From the NCBI GenBank assembly GCA_902764825.1, contig CACWXL010000004.1, positions 92,062-156,061 on the forward strand: 64,000 nucleotides of DNA, in the 5' to 3' direction. Made by a program: the position numbers and the translations under genes. This DNA comes from Oscillospiraceae bacterium (GTDB lineage Bacteria; Bacillota; Clostridia; Saccharofermentanales; Saccharofermentanaceae). The notes under the pieces were generated by a model. It was not told where the DNA came from. It worked only from the letters and a program-made list of their open reading frames with translations, and did not search any database. Below are positions 1 through 8,359 of the stretch, piece after piece (position 1 is the first letter of the stretch; each line of letters begins with the position of its first letter).

Positions 1-314
1 CTTCTGGAAGTACCGATAAGCTCCATGCTGTCAGCCGTAAGTCCTGTCTCTTCGAAGAGCTCTCTTACCGCGCATGCATAAGGTTCTTCGCCCTGCTGCG
101 CCGCGCCGCCCGCACCTGGTTCCCAGCATCCGGGATAGATATCTTTGCGGGGATCCCTCTTGGTAAGAAGAAAAGTCCCGTCCACATGCTTTACGAGGAT
201 ATCGCCTACGATGTGATACCTGCCCTCAGGGATATTGAGATAATTCATGGGCTTTCTTTCCCACACTTCGCCTGTCTTGTTTCCGTCTTTGTCGTAAAGG
301 TCCCAAAGTTCCAT
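1..314 (-). CDS. NUDIX hydrolase, 3' end outside the window
   Basis: The first about 104 codons of a NUDIX-family pyrophosphatase are seen; the gene runs off the left edge. The NUDIX box is recognisable: G-x5-E then REL-FEETGL, at about residues 68-92 of the protein. The N-terminal part (MELWDLYDKDGNKTGE) resembles the isopentenyl-diphosphate isomerase-like or YfcD type of NUDIX protein, which act on nucleoside diphosphate derivatives. The start is the ATG at 314, preceded by an AAGGAAAG ribosome site. The downstream limit and the substrate cannot be judged from here. Confidence 0.85.
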   Translation of the reverse strand, partial: MELWDLYDKDGNKTGEVWERKPMNYLNIPEGRYHIVGDILVKHVDGTFLLTKRDPRKDIYPGCWEPGAGGAAQQGEEPYACAVRELFEETGLTADSMELIGTSR

Positions 315-335
315 ATTCTGCTTCTTTCCTTGCTG

Positions 336-1262
336 TCAGATCTCTTCTATTACCGATGTACCTTCTTCACCCATCGTCCATTTCCACTTCTCGTTGAACC
401 GCAGTTTGCCGTTCTCTATCTGAGGCGCGGAATCGCATGAGCCGGTCCTTAGATTGCCGTCAGTATTCATGTGCTGATAGTTGAAGTGAAGGTTATGCTC
501 CTCATCCATCGTTCCGATAAGGAACCCCTTAACGATGTTGCCGCCTGAATATTCTGCCCAGATGACATTGCCCTTCTGGTGATAGCAGAATATGGTCTGA
601 TTGGATACTTCGCCCGATTCCGAATTCTCGACCGCGGTAAAGATCTTATCGTCGACAGTAAAGACTTCTTCAGCTTGCGCGAAAAAGTTCTTCCCCTTCT
701 CATATGCCTTCTTAAGGTTGCTGTCCCAGTTGCCCTCGCGCGTCTCCTTCTCTCGTGACGTGCCGTCGAAAACAACGAACTCCATCTGCTTAGCCCTGTT
801 AAAGAGCCTGTCGCCGAACATTACCTTCTTCATGCTTGAAAGAAGTCCGAACTGCTCGAGCTTCTCTATGGGATTGCCCGCAGAGCAGAGGATCATGGCC
901 TTATCCATCATCTTCATCTTCTTATCGCCATAAGCAAAGCCGTAAGTCCATACCCTGTCAAACCACCCGACGAGCTTTGCCGGAGCTTCAGTCCAGAAAA
1001 CAGGATAGATAAATGCAATGGCATCAGAGGAATTGATCTTCCCGTGCTCGGCAAGAACGTCTTCTTCGGTAAAAGGCGTGTTCTCGTAGTTTGCATCCCT
1101 TAAATACTGCTGCTCTGTAATGTCAGCCTTGAAATCCATCTTGTAAAGATCCGAGATGATATATTCATTCCCGGAATCGGTAATACCCTTTATAAAAGCG
1201 TCGCGGATGTTCTTCGTGAACGAATCCTCCGACGGGTGGCAATATACGATAAAAACTCTCAA
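336..1262 (-). CDS. Flavodoxin-fold NAD(P)H oxidoreductase fused to a C-terminal small beta domain
   Basis: 308 aa. Residues 1-195 form a flavodoxin_2-type NAD(P)H:quinone oxidoreductase (KefF/MdaB/NQO-like): it opens RVFIVYCHPSED, and has PVFWTEAPAKLVGWFDRVW and ILCSAGNP, as expected for FMN/FAD binding. Residues about 200-308 form a second domain (FTAVENSESGEVSNQTIF ... WTMGEEGTSVIEEI) which normally exists as a free protein of about 110 aa, often labelled n-acetylglutamate synthase without good reason. I chose the TTG start at 1262 because CGGAG lies ten bases upstream and the flavodoxin fold begins there; an upstream ATG would add 29 unlike residues. The fusion is seen; its role is not known. 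Confidence 0.8.
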   Translation of the reverse strand: MRVFIVYCHPSEDSFTKNIRDAFIKGITDSGNEYIISDLYKMDFKADITEQQYLRDANYENTPFTEEDVLAEHGKINSSDAIAFIYPVFWTEAPAKLVGWFDRVWTYGFAYGDKKMKMMDKAMILCSAGNPIEKLEQFGLLSSMKKVMFGDRLFNRAKQMEFVVFDGTSREKETREGNWDSNLKKAYEKGKNFFAQAEEVFTVDDKIFTAVENSESGEVSNQTIFCYHQKGNVIWAEYSGGNIVKGFLIGTMDEEHNLHFNYQHMNTDGNLRTGSCDSAPQIENGKLRFNEKWKWTMGEEGTSVIEEI

Positions 1263-1382
1263 CTTAAATAATCTCCGAATCAGTTCATTTATATTATGCT
1301 TTGTTTTTTTAGCAGATATCTGTCCCGGATAACACCATGACCGCTTCATTATATCATTTGAAATGGTCTAATCCTTGAGACG

Positions 1383-1391
1383 TGCTATAAT
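1383..1391 (+). promoter_or_regulatory. Extended -10 promoter
   Basis: TGCTATAAT (TGn plus a perfect TATAAT) lies about 60 bases before the start of the next + strand gene. There is no good -35 at 17 bp, as is usual for extended -10 promoters. Confidence 0.55.
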
Positions 1392-1450
1392 ATTAGCATC
1401 TGGGTGATTCTAATAAGGCATATCTGATGACCTATGTGTGGGAGCAAGAC

Positions 1451-2023
1451 ATGAGTATAGAGAACAGAGAGCAACAGGTAGACCAGCTGTTAAGAGGCAT
1501 TTACAGAATGTGTGTAAACAGGGACGACTGCAAAGATTGTCCTTTCCACATCACGAAGTGCACGTTTGGTGAGCCCAGACCCAGCACATGGTTCGACGAA
1601 GAGACCATCGGCAATAAGTTCTCGCCTAATTATCTGAAATTCACCGATAAAGATATCGTTATCAAGGCCAAGGAAGAAGCTTCCGAGCCCGCACAGGAAG
1701 AAGTTCAGGCTGCTCCTCAGGCAGAAGCAAAGCCGGAGCAGGAAAAAGCTGCAGCTACATGGCCTACTCTTCAGCCCGCTCCCGAATCAGCACCTTCTGC
1801 AGATTCACAGCCCGCACCGGCGCCCGTACTCCAACCTGTCGTACAGCAGGCCGTAAACGATGATGCCGACGGCACATGGCTCGTAAGCACCACGATGGGC
1901 AGCGTCTTCACGAAATATGTCTTTATCTGCTCCAAATGCGGCTACAGGAAAGAATCGATGTTCTCATTTACACCGATGACCAATTGTCCGGAGTGCGAGA
2001 AGCGCAAGGCCGGCATCGTCTGA
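1451..2023 (+). CDS. Two-Cys-motif protein with Ala/Pro-rich linker (putative zinc binding)
   Basis: 190 aa, family not recognised. Near the N-terminus there is a Cys cluster (CVNRDDCKDCPFHITKC). A low-complexity Ala/Pro/Glu/Gln linker fills about residues 75-140. The C-terminus is a zinc ribbon with CSKCG and NCPEC. The start at 1451 has GGGAG seven bases upstream; an in-frame ATG at 1427 is less well placed. Two metal sites joined by a flexible linker suggest a small binding or adaptor protein, but no function can be claimed. It faces the convergent small membrane gene at 2049-2267. Confidence 0.7.
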   Translation: MSIENREQQVDQLLRGIYRMCVNRDDCKDCPFHITKCTFGEPRPSTWFDEETIGNKFSPNYLKFTDKDIVIKAKEEASEPAQEEVQAAPQAEAKPEQEKAAATWPTLQPAPESAPSADSQPAPAPVLQPVVQQAVNDDADGTWLVSTTMGSVFTKYVFICSKCGYRKESMFSFTPMTNCPECEKRKAGIV

Positions 2024-2048
2024 GTCAGGCTCAGATCTTAAGGATCCT

Positions 2049-2267
2049 TCAGATCTTCGAACGGATTATAAAGCAGGCTGTCCCGATCAATGCAAGAACT
2101 ATGCCCGTTATAAGTGATACGGTCGCATTCGTGCGCAGTCTGTGATAGAGTTCTGTCGATCCGTCCATCACGTTATAGTATCCGAGATTAAATAACAGAG
2201 CCATCAGAAGAGCGATCCCGCATGCAACGAAAACGATAATTCCGATGATCAACAATGCCTTCCTCAT
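2049..2267 (-). CDS. Small two-helix membrane protein
   Basis: 72 aa with two hydrophobic segments (about residues 5-28 and 50-68) separated by a polar loop, and a basic end (RSKI). A strong AGGAGGG site lies just upstream of the ATG, which supports translation. No family was recognised. It ends 26 bases from the end of the convergent Cys-motif gene. Confidence 0.65.
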   Translation of the reverse strand: MRKALLIIGIIVFVACGIALLMALLFNLGYYNVMDGSTELYHRLRTNATVSLITGIVLALIGTACFIIRSKI

Positions 2268-2329
2268 GCTGCCCTCCTGCTCTAAATACTCACGCGCTTA
2301 ATACTCATGTGTCCTTAGCAATTATATCA

Positions 2330-2812
2330 TCAGTATCCGTCAGAGGGCTTGTCTTCGTCGATATACTCCACGCCGTAATCGATCATGTCCATGACCTCTT
2401 CATTCGTCCTGAATCCTCCCTTCTTGCGGTTGCACCGCCAGCAAAGGCACTGCAGGTTATCGATGTCCCTTCCGGTGCCGCCCTGCGACACAGACTGAAT
2501 GTGATCCACTTCAAGGAGCAGATAGTCGCCTAAGCCCTCGCAGAAGCTGTCTAAGATCCCCTTGGAGATCCCGCATATCTGACATGTGTAATTATCACGC
2601 TCAAGCACCCTGCGCTTATCAGACAGCTTTATCCTGCGCCTTCCGGCGACCTCCCGGTCCATGCTGTCCCTTCTGAAGATCGAATACTGCTGCATCTTAA
2701 ATCTGACGGTCACCACGATGAGCACGATCAGCGTCACCGCCAGGAGCACGCCTAAGATCAGCGCCGGCAGGTTATTGCCCAATTCCACTGTAAAGTCTTC
2801 ATATGCAGGCAT
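2330..2812 (-). CDS. Membrane-anchored HNH endonuclease domain protein
   Basis: 160 aa. One N-terminal membrane helix (about residues 12-36) is followed by a basic stretch and an HNH domain: CQIC, then the core LEVDHIQSVSQGG, then CLCWRCNRKKG. The paired CxxC motifs plus the DH of the HNH core fit a zinc-stabilised HNH fold that cuts DNA. I prefer the ATG at 2812 (GGGGTG site) over the in-frame ATG at 2842. HNH proteins with a membrane helix occur in Clostridia, but their target is not known; there is no methylase partner next to it. Confidence 0.75.
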   Translation of the reverse strand: MPAYEDFTVELGNNLPALILGVLLAVTLIVLIVVTVRFKMQQYSIFRRDSMDREVAGRRRIKLSDKRRVLERDNYTCQICGISKGILDSFCEGLGDYLLLEVDHIQSVSQGGTGRDIDNLQCLCWRCNRKKGGFRTNEEVMDMIDYGVEYIDEDKPSDGY

Positions 2813-2877
2813 AAAGATCACCCCGATATTGTTGTTCAGCATAATAATATACTATCGGGCGGTTTAATAATGGGACT

Positions 2878-2918
2878 AAAAAAGAGGTACCGTTTTCGAG
2901 GACTTCGAAAACGGCACC
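2878..2918 (-). terminator. Intrinsic terminator after the surface protein gene
   Basis: Stem GGTACCGTTTTCGA / TCGAAAACGGCACC (one mismatch) with a 5-base loop, followed on the - strand by CTCTTTTTT. It lies 33 bases past the stop of the 2951-5119 gene. Confidence 0.85.
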
Positions 2919-2950
2919 GCCATTAATCAACTATATCAGATCGACTGAAA

Positions 2951-5119
2951 TTACTCGTCTTCCCTTGTTCTCTGCCCGTGAGCGCGGGGAGCCTGCCTTA
3001 CTTTTCTGCGGGGAGCTCTCGATGCCCTGATCTCAAAGATCACGCCTAAAACGCCTGCAAGAAGCATCACGATGCCGATGAAAGTAAACGGACTGTCGGT
3101 CTCGCCGGTCTTCGGCACAGGAGCAGGAGCCTTGGCAATGTTTATCGCTGCCGTAGCCGTGCCGTCCGCAAACGTGATCTCGATGTTGTGACTGCCTGTT
3201 GAAAGCGTATCAAGATAGGCCGACTTGATCGTCAGGATAAGGCTTCCGGGGGCCTTCTCACAGTTCTCATCACTGAGGTCAGAACCATCAACTTTTGCGC
3301 TTACGAATTTGCTGAATGTCTGACTGTCATTGATGCTGCACTTTACGGTAATGACCATGTCCTTTCCGCTTCCGGGTACAAAACCGTCACCTTTTACCGT
3401 AACTGTGTAGACAGGGTCTTCAGCGTAGGTATAAACATAATTGGTATCACCTGTGATCTCTGTATCCGTGTCAGGAGTCTTATCCCAGTCACCCTTCTTA
3501 TAGCTTGCAGCAGGCTTTGTTCCGACAGCCGGAATCTGGTCAGGAGCAAGCTTAAAAGTATCGCCTTCATAACCCTGGAATACGACTTCAATGTCATCAC
3601 TGCCGCCATTATCCCATTCGCCGTTTGCAACACTGAAAGTAACCTTCACACTGGTCTTGGGGATCACGGTCAGGGTGCCGGACGAATATGAAACGTTGTA
3701 ATTGGCTGTAACGTCCTCTCCATTGTCGTTAACTATCGCTGCATCAGAAGGACTAAGTTTCTTACCGTCTGACGTGATAGTCACATTGCCGAGCGAGTGA
3801 CCTGATGCAGCACCGGTAAGACTTGCATAATCCTTGCTTAATTTGGGATCCTCTGATTCCTTGACCGTCTGGTCATTCGCTTGTACTAAAGCATTTGCTT
3901 TTTCGATCTTTACCGTGACACAGTTCTTTGCTGAGTTGCTGTGATCCTTGTCTCCGGCAGCTCTGTACCAGACATAATAGGATTTAGCATCGTTTCCTTG
4001 AGGAATACTCTTGCTCCAGCCTGTTGCAGGCGCATTTGTCGCGTCATTACCTAAAGCATACTGCATCTCGCCATCTGTAGCCTCGCCCGCCGTAACAAGA
4101 TCCTTTGTTGTGCCGTCATATTTCATGAGAATTGCCTTCGGAGCAGTCTTGACGGTAGCTGCAGGAGCATCCTTCCAGGCTGCAACAACGGTGATCACAC
4201 CGTTTTTTACGTATTGGTCGTTAATATCACAACCATTACCCGGTAAAACGATCACGTCGACGATGTCGATTCTCCAGAAACTGAAAACCTTGCCGTCGGG
4301 AGCTTCAAAGCCGCATTCCGGAAACTTATAATTTTCGCCATCACTTACTGTTACCGGATCCATGCTGCCTGTACCGCCATTGGGATCGAATACAAGCTTA
4401 TATTTCGCGATGGGAAATGCGAGGGCTTTATAGACACATTGAACTTCCGTTGTTGAAGGCTCTAACTTCGTTACCCTATTAAACCGGTCAGCAGCCATTC
4501 CGTCGGTCTCGTTGATGAAATTTCCGGTAACAGCTTTTGCAGAATCCCTGTGACCCCTTAAAATTGCTGATGTGACATCTTTCCTGATGGTAACTTTAGG
4601 TGAATCAATACCACCGAGACCACCATCGACTGTCAATGAGCCGCCCTTGATCTCTACATCTCCGATGCAGGATACTGCAGGACCTGCCCAGTCATCATAC
4701 ATTCTTAACTCAAGACTTCCCGAACCGGTGAAGAACAGATCGGCCGTGGGATTATCGATCTTTAACACATGATCCGAAGAGTTCGCATAGTTACGTGTCT
4801 GGTTAACACTGCTATCGCCCTTACGTAAGATCGTCAGATCATCTGCACCGTTATAGTAAATGCATGCGTAGAGACTTGCGTTGTAGTTATATCCCTCTCC
4901 TGTGTATTTGTAACCGTCAAGCGTCAGAGTATGAGTCACGGGATCGTAACTCCATTTATTACCCGATAAGTTGTTGCAATTAGTTGAGGTAACCTGTACT
5001 CCGCCGATCCAGAGAGGATACTTCTCCTCTTCTGCTGCCGATACAAGTGCAGCAGGACAAAGTGCTGCCACCAGCAGGCATGTCAAAAGTGCTGCCAGAA
5101 GTTTGATTCTGCTCTTCAT
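2951..5119 (-). CDS. Secreted, sortase-type anchored surface protein
   Basis: 722 aa. A signal peptide (about 1-30, ending VSAAEEE) is followed by a beta-rich region resembling carbohydrate-binding/parallel beta-helix domains (DPVTHTLTLDGYKYTG), an InlB/Flg_new-type repeat (FDPNGGTGSMDPVTV), Ig/MBG-like modules, and a C-terminal wall signal: VPKTGE, a hydrophobic stretch, then a long basic tail. The PKTG motif in place of LPXTG suggests a non-classical sortase class. The ATG at 5119 has an AAGGGGG site and the signal peptide starts there. No sortase gene lies in the window. Adhesion or carbohydrate contact is inferred from architecture only. It is flanked by clear terminators, so it is monocistronic. 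Confidence 0.8.
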   Translation of the reverse strand: MKSRIKLLAALLTCLLVAALCPAALVSAAEEEKYPLWIGGVQVTSTNCNNLSGNKWSYDPVTHTLTLDGYKYTGEGYNYNASLYACIYYNGADDLTILRKGDSSVNQTRNYANSSDHVLKIDNPTADLFFTGSGSLELRMYDDWAGPAVSCIGDVEIKGGSLTVDGGLGGIDSPKVTIRKDVTSAILRGHRDSAKAVTGNFINETDGMAADRFNRVTKLEPSTTEVQCVYKALAFPIAKYKLVFDPNGGTGSMDPVTVSDGENYKFPECGFEAPDGKVFSFWRIDIVDVIVLPGNGCDINDQYVKNGVITVVAAWKDAPAATVKTAPKAILMKYDGTTKDLVTAGEATDGEMQYALGNDATNAPATGWSKSIPQGNDAKSYYVWYRAAGDKDHSNSAKNCVTVKIEKANALVQANDQTVKESEDPKLSKDYASLTGAASGHSLGNVTITSDGKKLSPSDAAIVNDNGEDVTANYNVSYSSGTLTVIPKTSVKVTFSVANGEWDNGGSDDIEVVFQGYEGDTFKLAPDQIPAVGTKPAASYKKGDWDKTPDTDTEITGDTNYVYTYAEDPVYTVTVKGDGFVPGSGKDMVITVKCSINDSQTFSKFVSAKVDGSDLSDENCEKAPGSLILTIKSAYLDTLSTGSHNIEITFADGTATAAINIAKAPAPVPKTGETDSPFTFIGIVMLLAGVLGVIFEIRASRAPRRKVRQAPRAHGQRTREDE

Positions 5120-5266
5120 AAATATGACCCCCTTCGTCATGCGGCACTCCGAGACCCCCACCAATATGACCGCGGGTATTTATGTTTTGATTTTATATGT
5201 TTTATGTCACAAACTCAACAACAATTATTTTTTATATGTGCACGAAAAACATAATCCGCATCTGTA

Positions 5267-5302
5267 TAAAAAACCGCCCCGTTTTCGAGAACGGGACGGG
5301 GT
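5267..5302 (-). terminator. Intrinsic terminator after the MutS-like gene
   Basis: GC-rich hairpin built from CCCCGTTTTCGAGAACGGG, followed on the - strand by TTTTTTAT. It sits 26 bases after the stop at 5328. Confidence 0.85.
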
Positions 5303-5327
5303 AAAAATCAGGATAAATTCCCGGTCG

Positions 5328-7040
5328 TTATTCGGTCTTGCCGGTGAGCATCTCGTACGTTACGCCGTACTTCTTTGCGATGTCTGCAGCATAGGAAGAA
5401 CCTTCCGGAGGCGCGATCGCTAGCTTGAAAGAACGCTTGCCGCCGTCGCTCTTAACGATGAGCGAAGATGCCTTCTGCTTGAAGTCCTTGGAGAACTCTT
5501 CAGCATCAAGTCCGAGCTTATGCATGTGGGTGTTATAGATCGTTCTCGCACCCTTTGTAAGAAGCGCCTTTATCGAGTCGCATGCAATGTAATAACCTTC
5601 TTCAAATGACGTCGTAGAGAATGTCTCGTTCATGAGGATGAGGCTGGTGTCCTTTGCTTTTTCAAAGATTTCCTTGAAGCGGATACACTCTTCACCGAGA
5701 CGTCCGAGATCCATTGTCTGGTCCTCGTCTGCAGGGAAATGCGTGTAGATGCAGTCAGCAGGTGCAAATACGAATGAATCAGCAGGAACATATACACCGC
5801 CCTGCGCAAGAGCATATAACAAACCGATACCCTGTGTCGCTGTCGTCTTACCGCCTCTGTTGGCACCTGTAAGGATATAGATCGTGTGATCGTTATCGAA
5901 GTCCAGATCATTTACTACGAGATCCTTGGGCGTAAGAAGATTCATTGCAAGCTTGAAATTATAAAAGCCCTTAGCCTGCATGTTCACGTCGCCCTTGGGA
6001 ACTGCCTTAGGTTTTGTGAGCTTAAAGCCCTTTGATTCGATCTTTGAAAGGAAGTCTATGAACCTTATGTAGTAAATAAATTCAGGAATGACATCGGCAA
6101 CTTCACTCAGAGCCATCTCAGAATACTTGTCGAGCGTTCTTCTCAAGCTCTTTGCCATAACGTCGAGCATCCTGTTCAGGACTGTATCGAACTGCGCCGG
6201 GCTGTTTGCGATACCGTCGTTGCCGGGAATAGATGCAGTCGTGCCGCCGGCAGCTGAACGCGCCAGAGGATTGGTAGCCTTGATCGCTTCGGTCATGAAG
6301 TTCGTGAATCCTTGAGTGGCCTGCTTTTCGACCACACGGTAATGCATATCGCCGTTCCACTCATTGCCTTCCTTTATCTTGTCGCCGCCGATCCCGTCAG
6401 CAAAGTTGCTTACGATATTGGACTTCTTAAACGGCTTGTTATTGACGGAAACGATACCCATGCTTGTCGCTTCGAGTCTGCTGTTAAGGTTCATTCCGAT
6501 GGTTACGCTCTGGATTTCAGAAGTCTCTTTCGTAAGTTTCTCCAGATCCTTCTTGAGCTCGTTGAAATGCGCGTCGGCGTAGACCTCATCGATGTAAGAC
6601 CTGTAATCCTTAAGTCCCTGTGACTTGATCCTCTCATCGCCAAGACACTCCTTAAGAGCGTCAACGCAAGTTATGTAATCACGGTACTGGTTTAAACGGT
6701 GCATCAGGAACCAGAGGCCTTCGACCTCATCTTTTGATTTTCTTATAACACCATACTGCTTATTGAATTCGATCTTCTCAAACAACTCGGAGATCTTCTC
6801 TCTGATATCAGGAAGGTTCTTCAAGTCATCGAAAACATCCTGCCTGTAATTAGTTACATCGGGATCTTCTGACAGATGAGATAAGATATTGGCAATTATC
6901 GACTGTTCCCTCGGTTCGGAAGATACTTCCTTAGTTATGACATCAAGACCGAGATCGTGGAAAGCATCATCTTCGATCTTTGTAAACTCATATGTTTTTC
7001 CTCTCGGATAGAGAAGACTGAATTTCTTATCACCTACCAT
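5328..7040 (-). CDS. MutS-family ATPase without mismatch-recognition domain
   Basis: 570 aa. The N-terminal half is a helical core/lever region like MutS domain III. The ATPase has Walker A TGANRGGKTT at 391-400, then LGRLGEECIRFKEI, a Walker B/switch segment LILMNETFSTTSF and the late THMHKLG. The N-terminal mismatch-binding domain of MutS1 is absent, and so is a Smr nuclease tail, so mismatch repair is not implied. AGGAGG lies just before the ATG. A second, divergent member lies at 23530-25086. Members of this short MutS-like group are often annotated as DNA mismatch repair proteins; their real role is unclear. Confidence 0.85.
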   Translation of the reverse strand: MVGDKKFSLLYPRGKTYEFTKIEDDAFHDLGLDVITKEVSSEPREQSIIANILSHLSEDPDVTNYRQDVFDDLKNLPDIREKISELFEKIEFNKQYGVIRKSKDEVEGLWFLMHRLNQYRDYITCVDALKECLGDERIKSQGLKDYRSYIDEVYADAHFNELKKDLEKLTKETSEIQSVTIGMNLNSRLEATSMGIVSVNNKPFKKSNIVSNFADGIGGDKIKEGNEWNGDMHYRVVEKQATQGFTNFMTEAIKATNPLARSAAGGTTASIPGNDGIANSPAQFDTVLNRMLDVMAKSLRRTLDKYSEMALSEVADVIPEFIYYIRFIDFLSKIESKGFKLTKPKAVPKGDVNMQAKGFYNFKLAMNLLTPKDLVVNDLDFDNDHTIYILTGANRGGKTTATQGIGLLYALAQGGVYVPADSFVFAPADCIYTHFPADEDQTMDLGRLGEECIRFKEIFEKAKDTSLILMNETFSTTSFEEGYYIACDSIKALLTKGARTIYNTHMHKLGLDAEEFSKDFKQKASSLIVKSDGGKRSFKLAIAPPEGSSYAADIAKKYGVTYEMLTGKTE

Positions 7041-7107
7041 ATTTGCTACCTCCTGCTTATGCGGATGCTAATATTTTAAACAAAACTGATACGAAAAGAT
7101 ATCCGTG

Positions 7108-7650
7108 TCAAAGCTCAAACTGATCACGAAGATGCATTTCTGTCGGTGCGGAAATAATGGTTACTTCTCTGAATTTTGCTTTCTTCTTTTTCTGGTCTGA
7201 AATCTTCCTGTATTTCTCGCTCAGTTCCCAAAGTTCATCCAAGTATTTCTGCATGTCTTCGTCTGTAAGCATTAACAGCTTAGTATAAAAACACAAAAAA
7301 TCACTTTCCAGTTTTTCCAAGGTGTCCGTACACCTAACCGTCTTTCCGTATTTATAAAAGCGCTCATTAAGATTCATTAAGTATGGAGAGAAGAATTCAT
7401 ACATAGTTGATTTTTCAAAAAAATCCATATTTCCTGTGAGAATGCGTTCCCTGCTGCCTCTTACTTTACGTTCCTCTTTGACAAGAATTGCTTCCTGCTC
7501 TATCAGGAAATTAATGTGTCTGTAAAGCGTCGGCACTGGCACATCCGGCATATGTTCAGCGATATCCTTTGTTGTAGCTTGTTTCGCATTTAAAACATAT
7601 GCCCATATCCTTAAACGAATCGAGTTTGACAAAACCTTTGAGTAATCCAT
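7108..7650 (-). CDS. Winged-helix transcriptional regulator (ArsR/PadR-like)
   Basis: 180 aa. The N-terminus has a winged helix: SNSIRLRIWAYVLNAKQATTKDIAE, then VPTLYRHINFLIEQEAILV as recognition helix and wing. The C-terminal about 100 residues are helical and could bind a ligand or another subunit. The start at 7650 has AAAGGA seven bases upstream; longer in-frame starts have no ribosome site. A sigA-type promoter with an inverted repeat filling the spacer lies upstream (7701-7729), so autoregulation is likely. Confidence 0.8.
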   Translation of the reverse strand: MDYSKVLSNSIRLRIWAYVLNAKQATTKDIAEHMPDVPVPTLYRHINFLIEQEAILVKEERKVRGSRERILTGNMDFFEKSTMYEFFSPYLMNLNERFYKYGKTVRCTDTLEKLESDFLCFYTKLLMLTDEDMQKYLDELWELSEKYRKISDQKKKKAKFREVTIISAPTEMHLRDQFEL

Positions 7651-7700
7651 TTTTAGTCCTTTCATAAAAACTAAAAGATCCGTAACCGTTATCACTTTCG

Positions 7701-7729
7701 ATAATAATCTCATTCGAGATAATTGTCAA
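7701..7729 (-). promoter_or_regulatory. sigA-type promoter with palindromic operator in the spacer
   Basis: On the - strand: TTGACA, 17 bp, TATTAT. An inverted repeat ATAATCTC-attc-GAGATAAT (7704-7723, one mismatch) runs from the -10 through the spacer to the edge of the -35. This is the position expected of a repressor site for the winged-helix gene it precedes. Confidence 0.7.
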
Positions 7730-7838
7730 CAGGAAAATGGCTTCAAAGCGTTATTTTGCAGGCATTTCATTGTTTTTTCTCCCATGGCGTGCTTTATGAG
7801 ATAATATGGATTAATAACAACTAAAGGAGAAACGCTTT

Positions 7839-8357
7839 ATGTATTGCAGTTCTTGTGGTTCGTTGATCAATGAAGGCCAGTCCTTCTGCGCCAATTGCGG
7901 TGCTCCCGTTGCTCCGGCGGTAGTTCAGGAAACACCGGTTGTTCAGGCACAGCCTGTTGCTCAGCCAGTAGTTCAGCCGCAGCCGGTCATTCAGCAAGAT
8001 GCTACCGCCCAGACACAGCCCGCTGCTCAGCCCGTCGTACAGGCACAGCCCGTTTCTCCCGCACCTGTCAAAAAGTCTAAGGGCTTTTCGATCGCAGGCT
8101 TCATAATAGGCCTCGAGACTTTAGCTTTCTCCTGGATTATATTTGTTAATGCCCTCAGTGTAGTAACCGGACTTATAGGCGCCGTTTTTTCGATCATTGC
8201 TTTAGTCCGGAAAAAGTGCGGCCTGAAGGTTCTGGCGGTCATCGGTCTCATCGCAAACGTCGTCGGATTGGTCTTATCCGTCCTCTTGTGGGCAACCATG
8301 TGGTCCAATGACGTATATGAATTCATGGAACCGTTCTTCAGGTGGTTTTATCACTAA
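7839..8357 (+). CDS. Zinc-ribbon membrane protein with Pro/Gln-rich linker (DUF4190-like)
   Basis: 172 aa. Residues 1-21 form a zinc ribbon (MYCSSCG ... FCANCG). A repetitive Val/Gln/Pro/Ala linker spans about 25-82, in which a motif near QPVVQAQP recurs. Two or three membrane helices follow (about 90-165), as in DUF4190 proteins. AAAGGAG precedes the ATG. The function of this family is unknown. The stop is three bases before the first 64-bp repeat unit. Confidence 0.75.
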   Translation: MYCSSCGSLINEGQSFCANCGAPVAPAVVQETPVVQAQPVAQPVVQPQPVIQQDATAQTQPAAQPVVQAQPVSPAPVKKSKGFSIAGFIIGLETLAFSWIIFVNALSVVTGLIGAVFSIIALVRKKCGLKVLAVIGLIANVVGLVLSVLLWATMWSNDVYEFMEPFFRWFYH

Positions 8358-8359
8358 AT

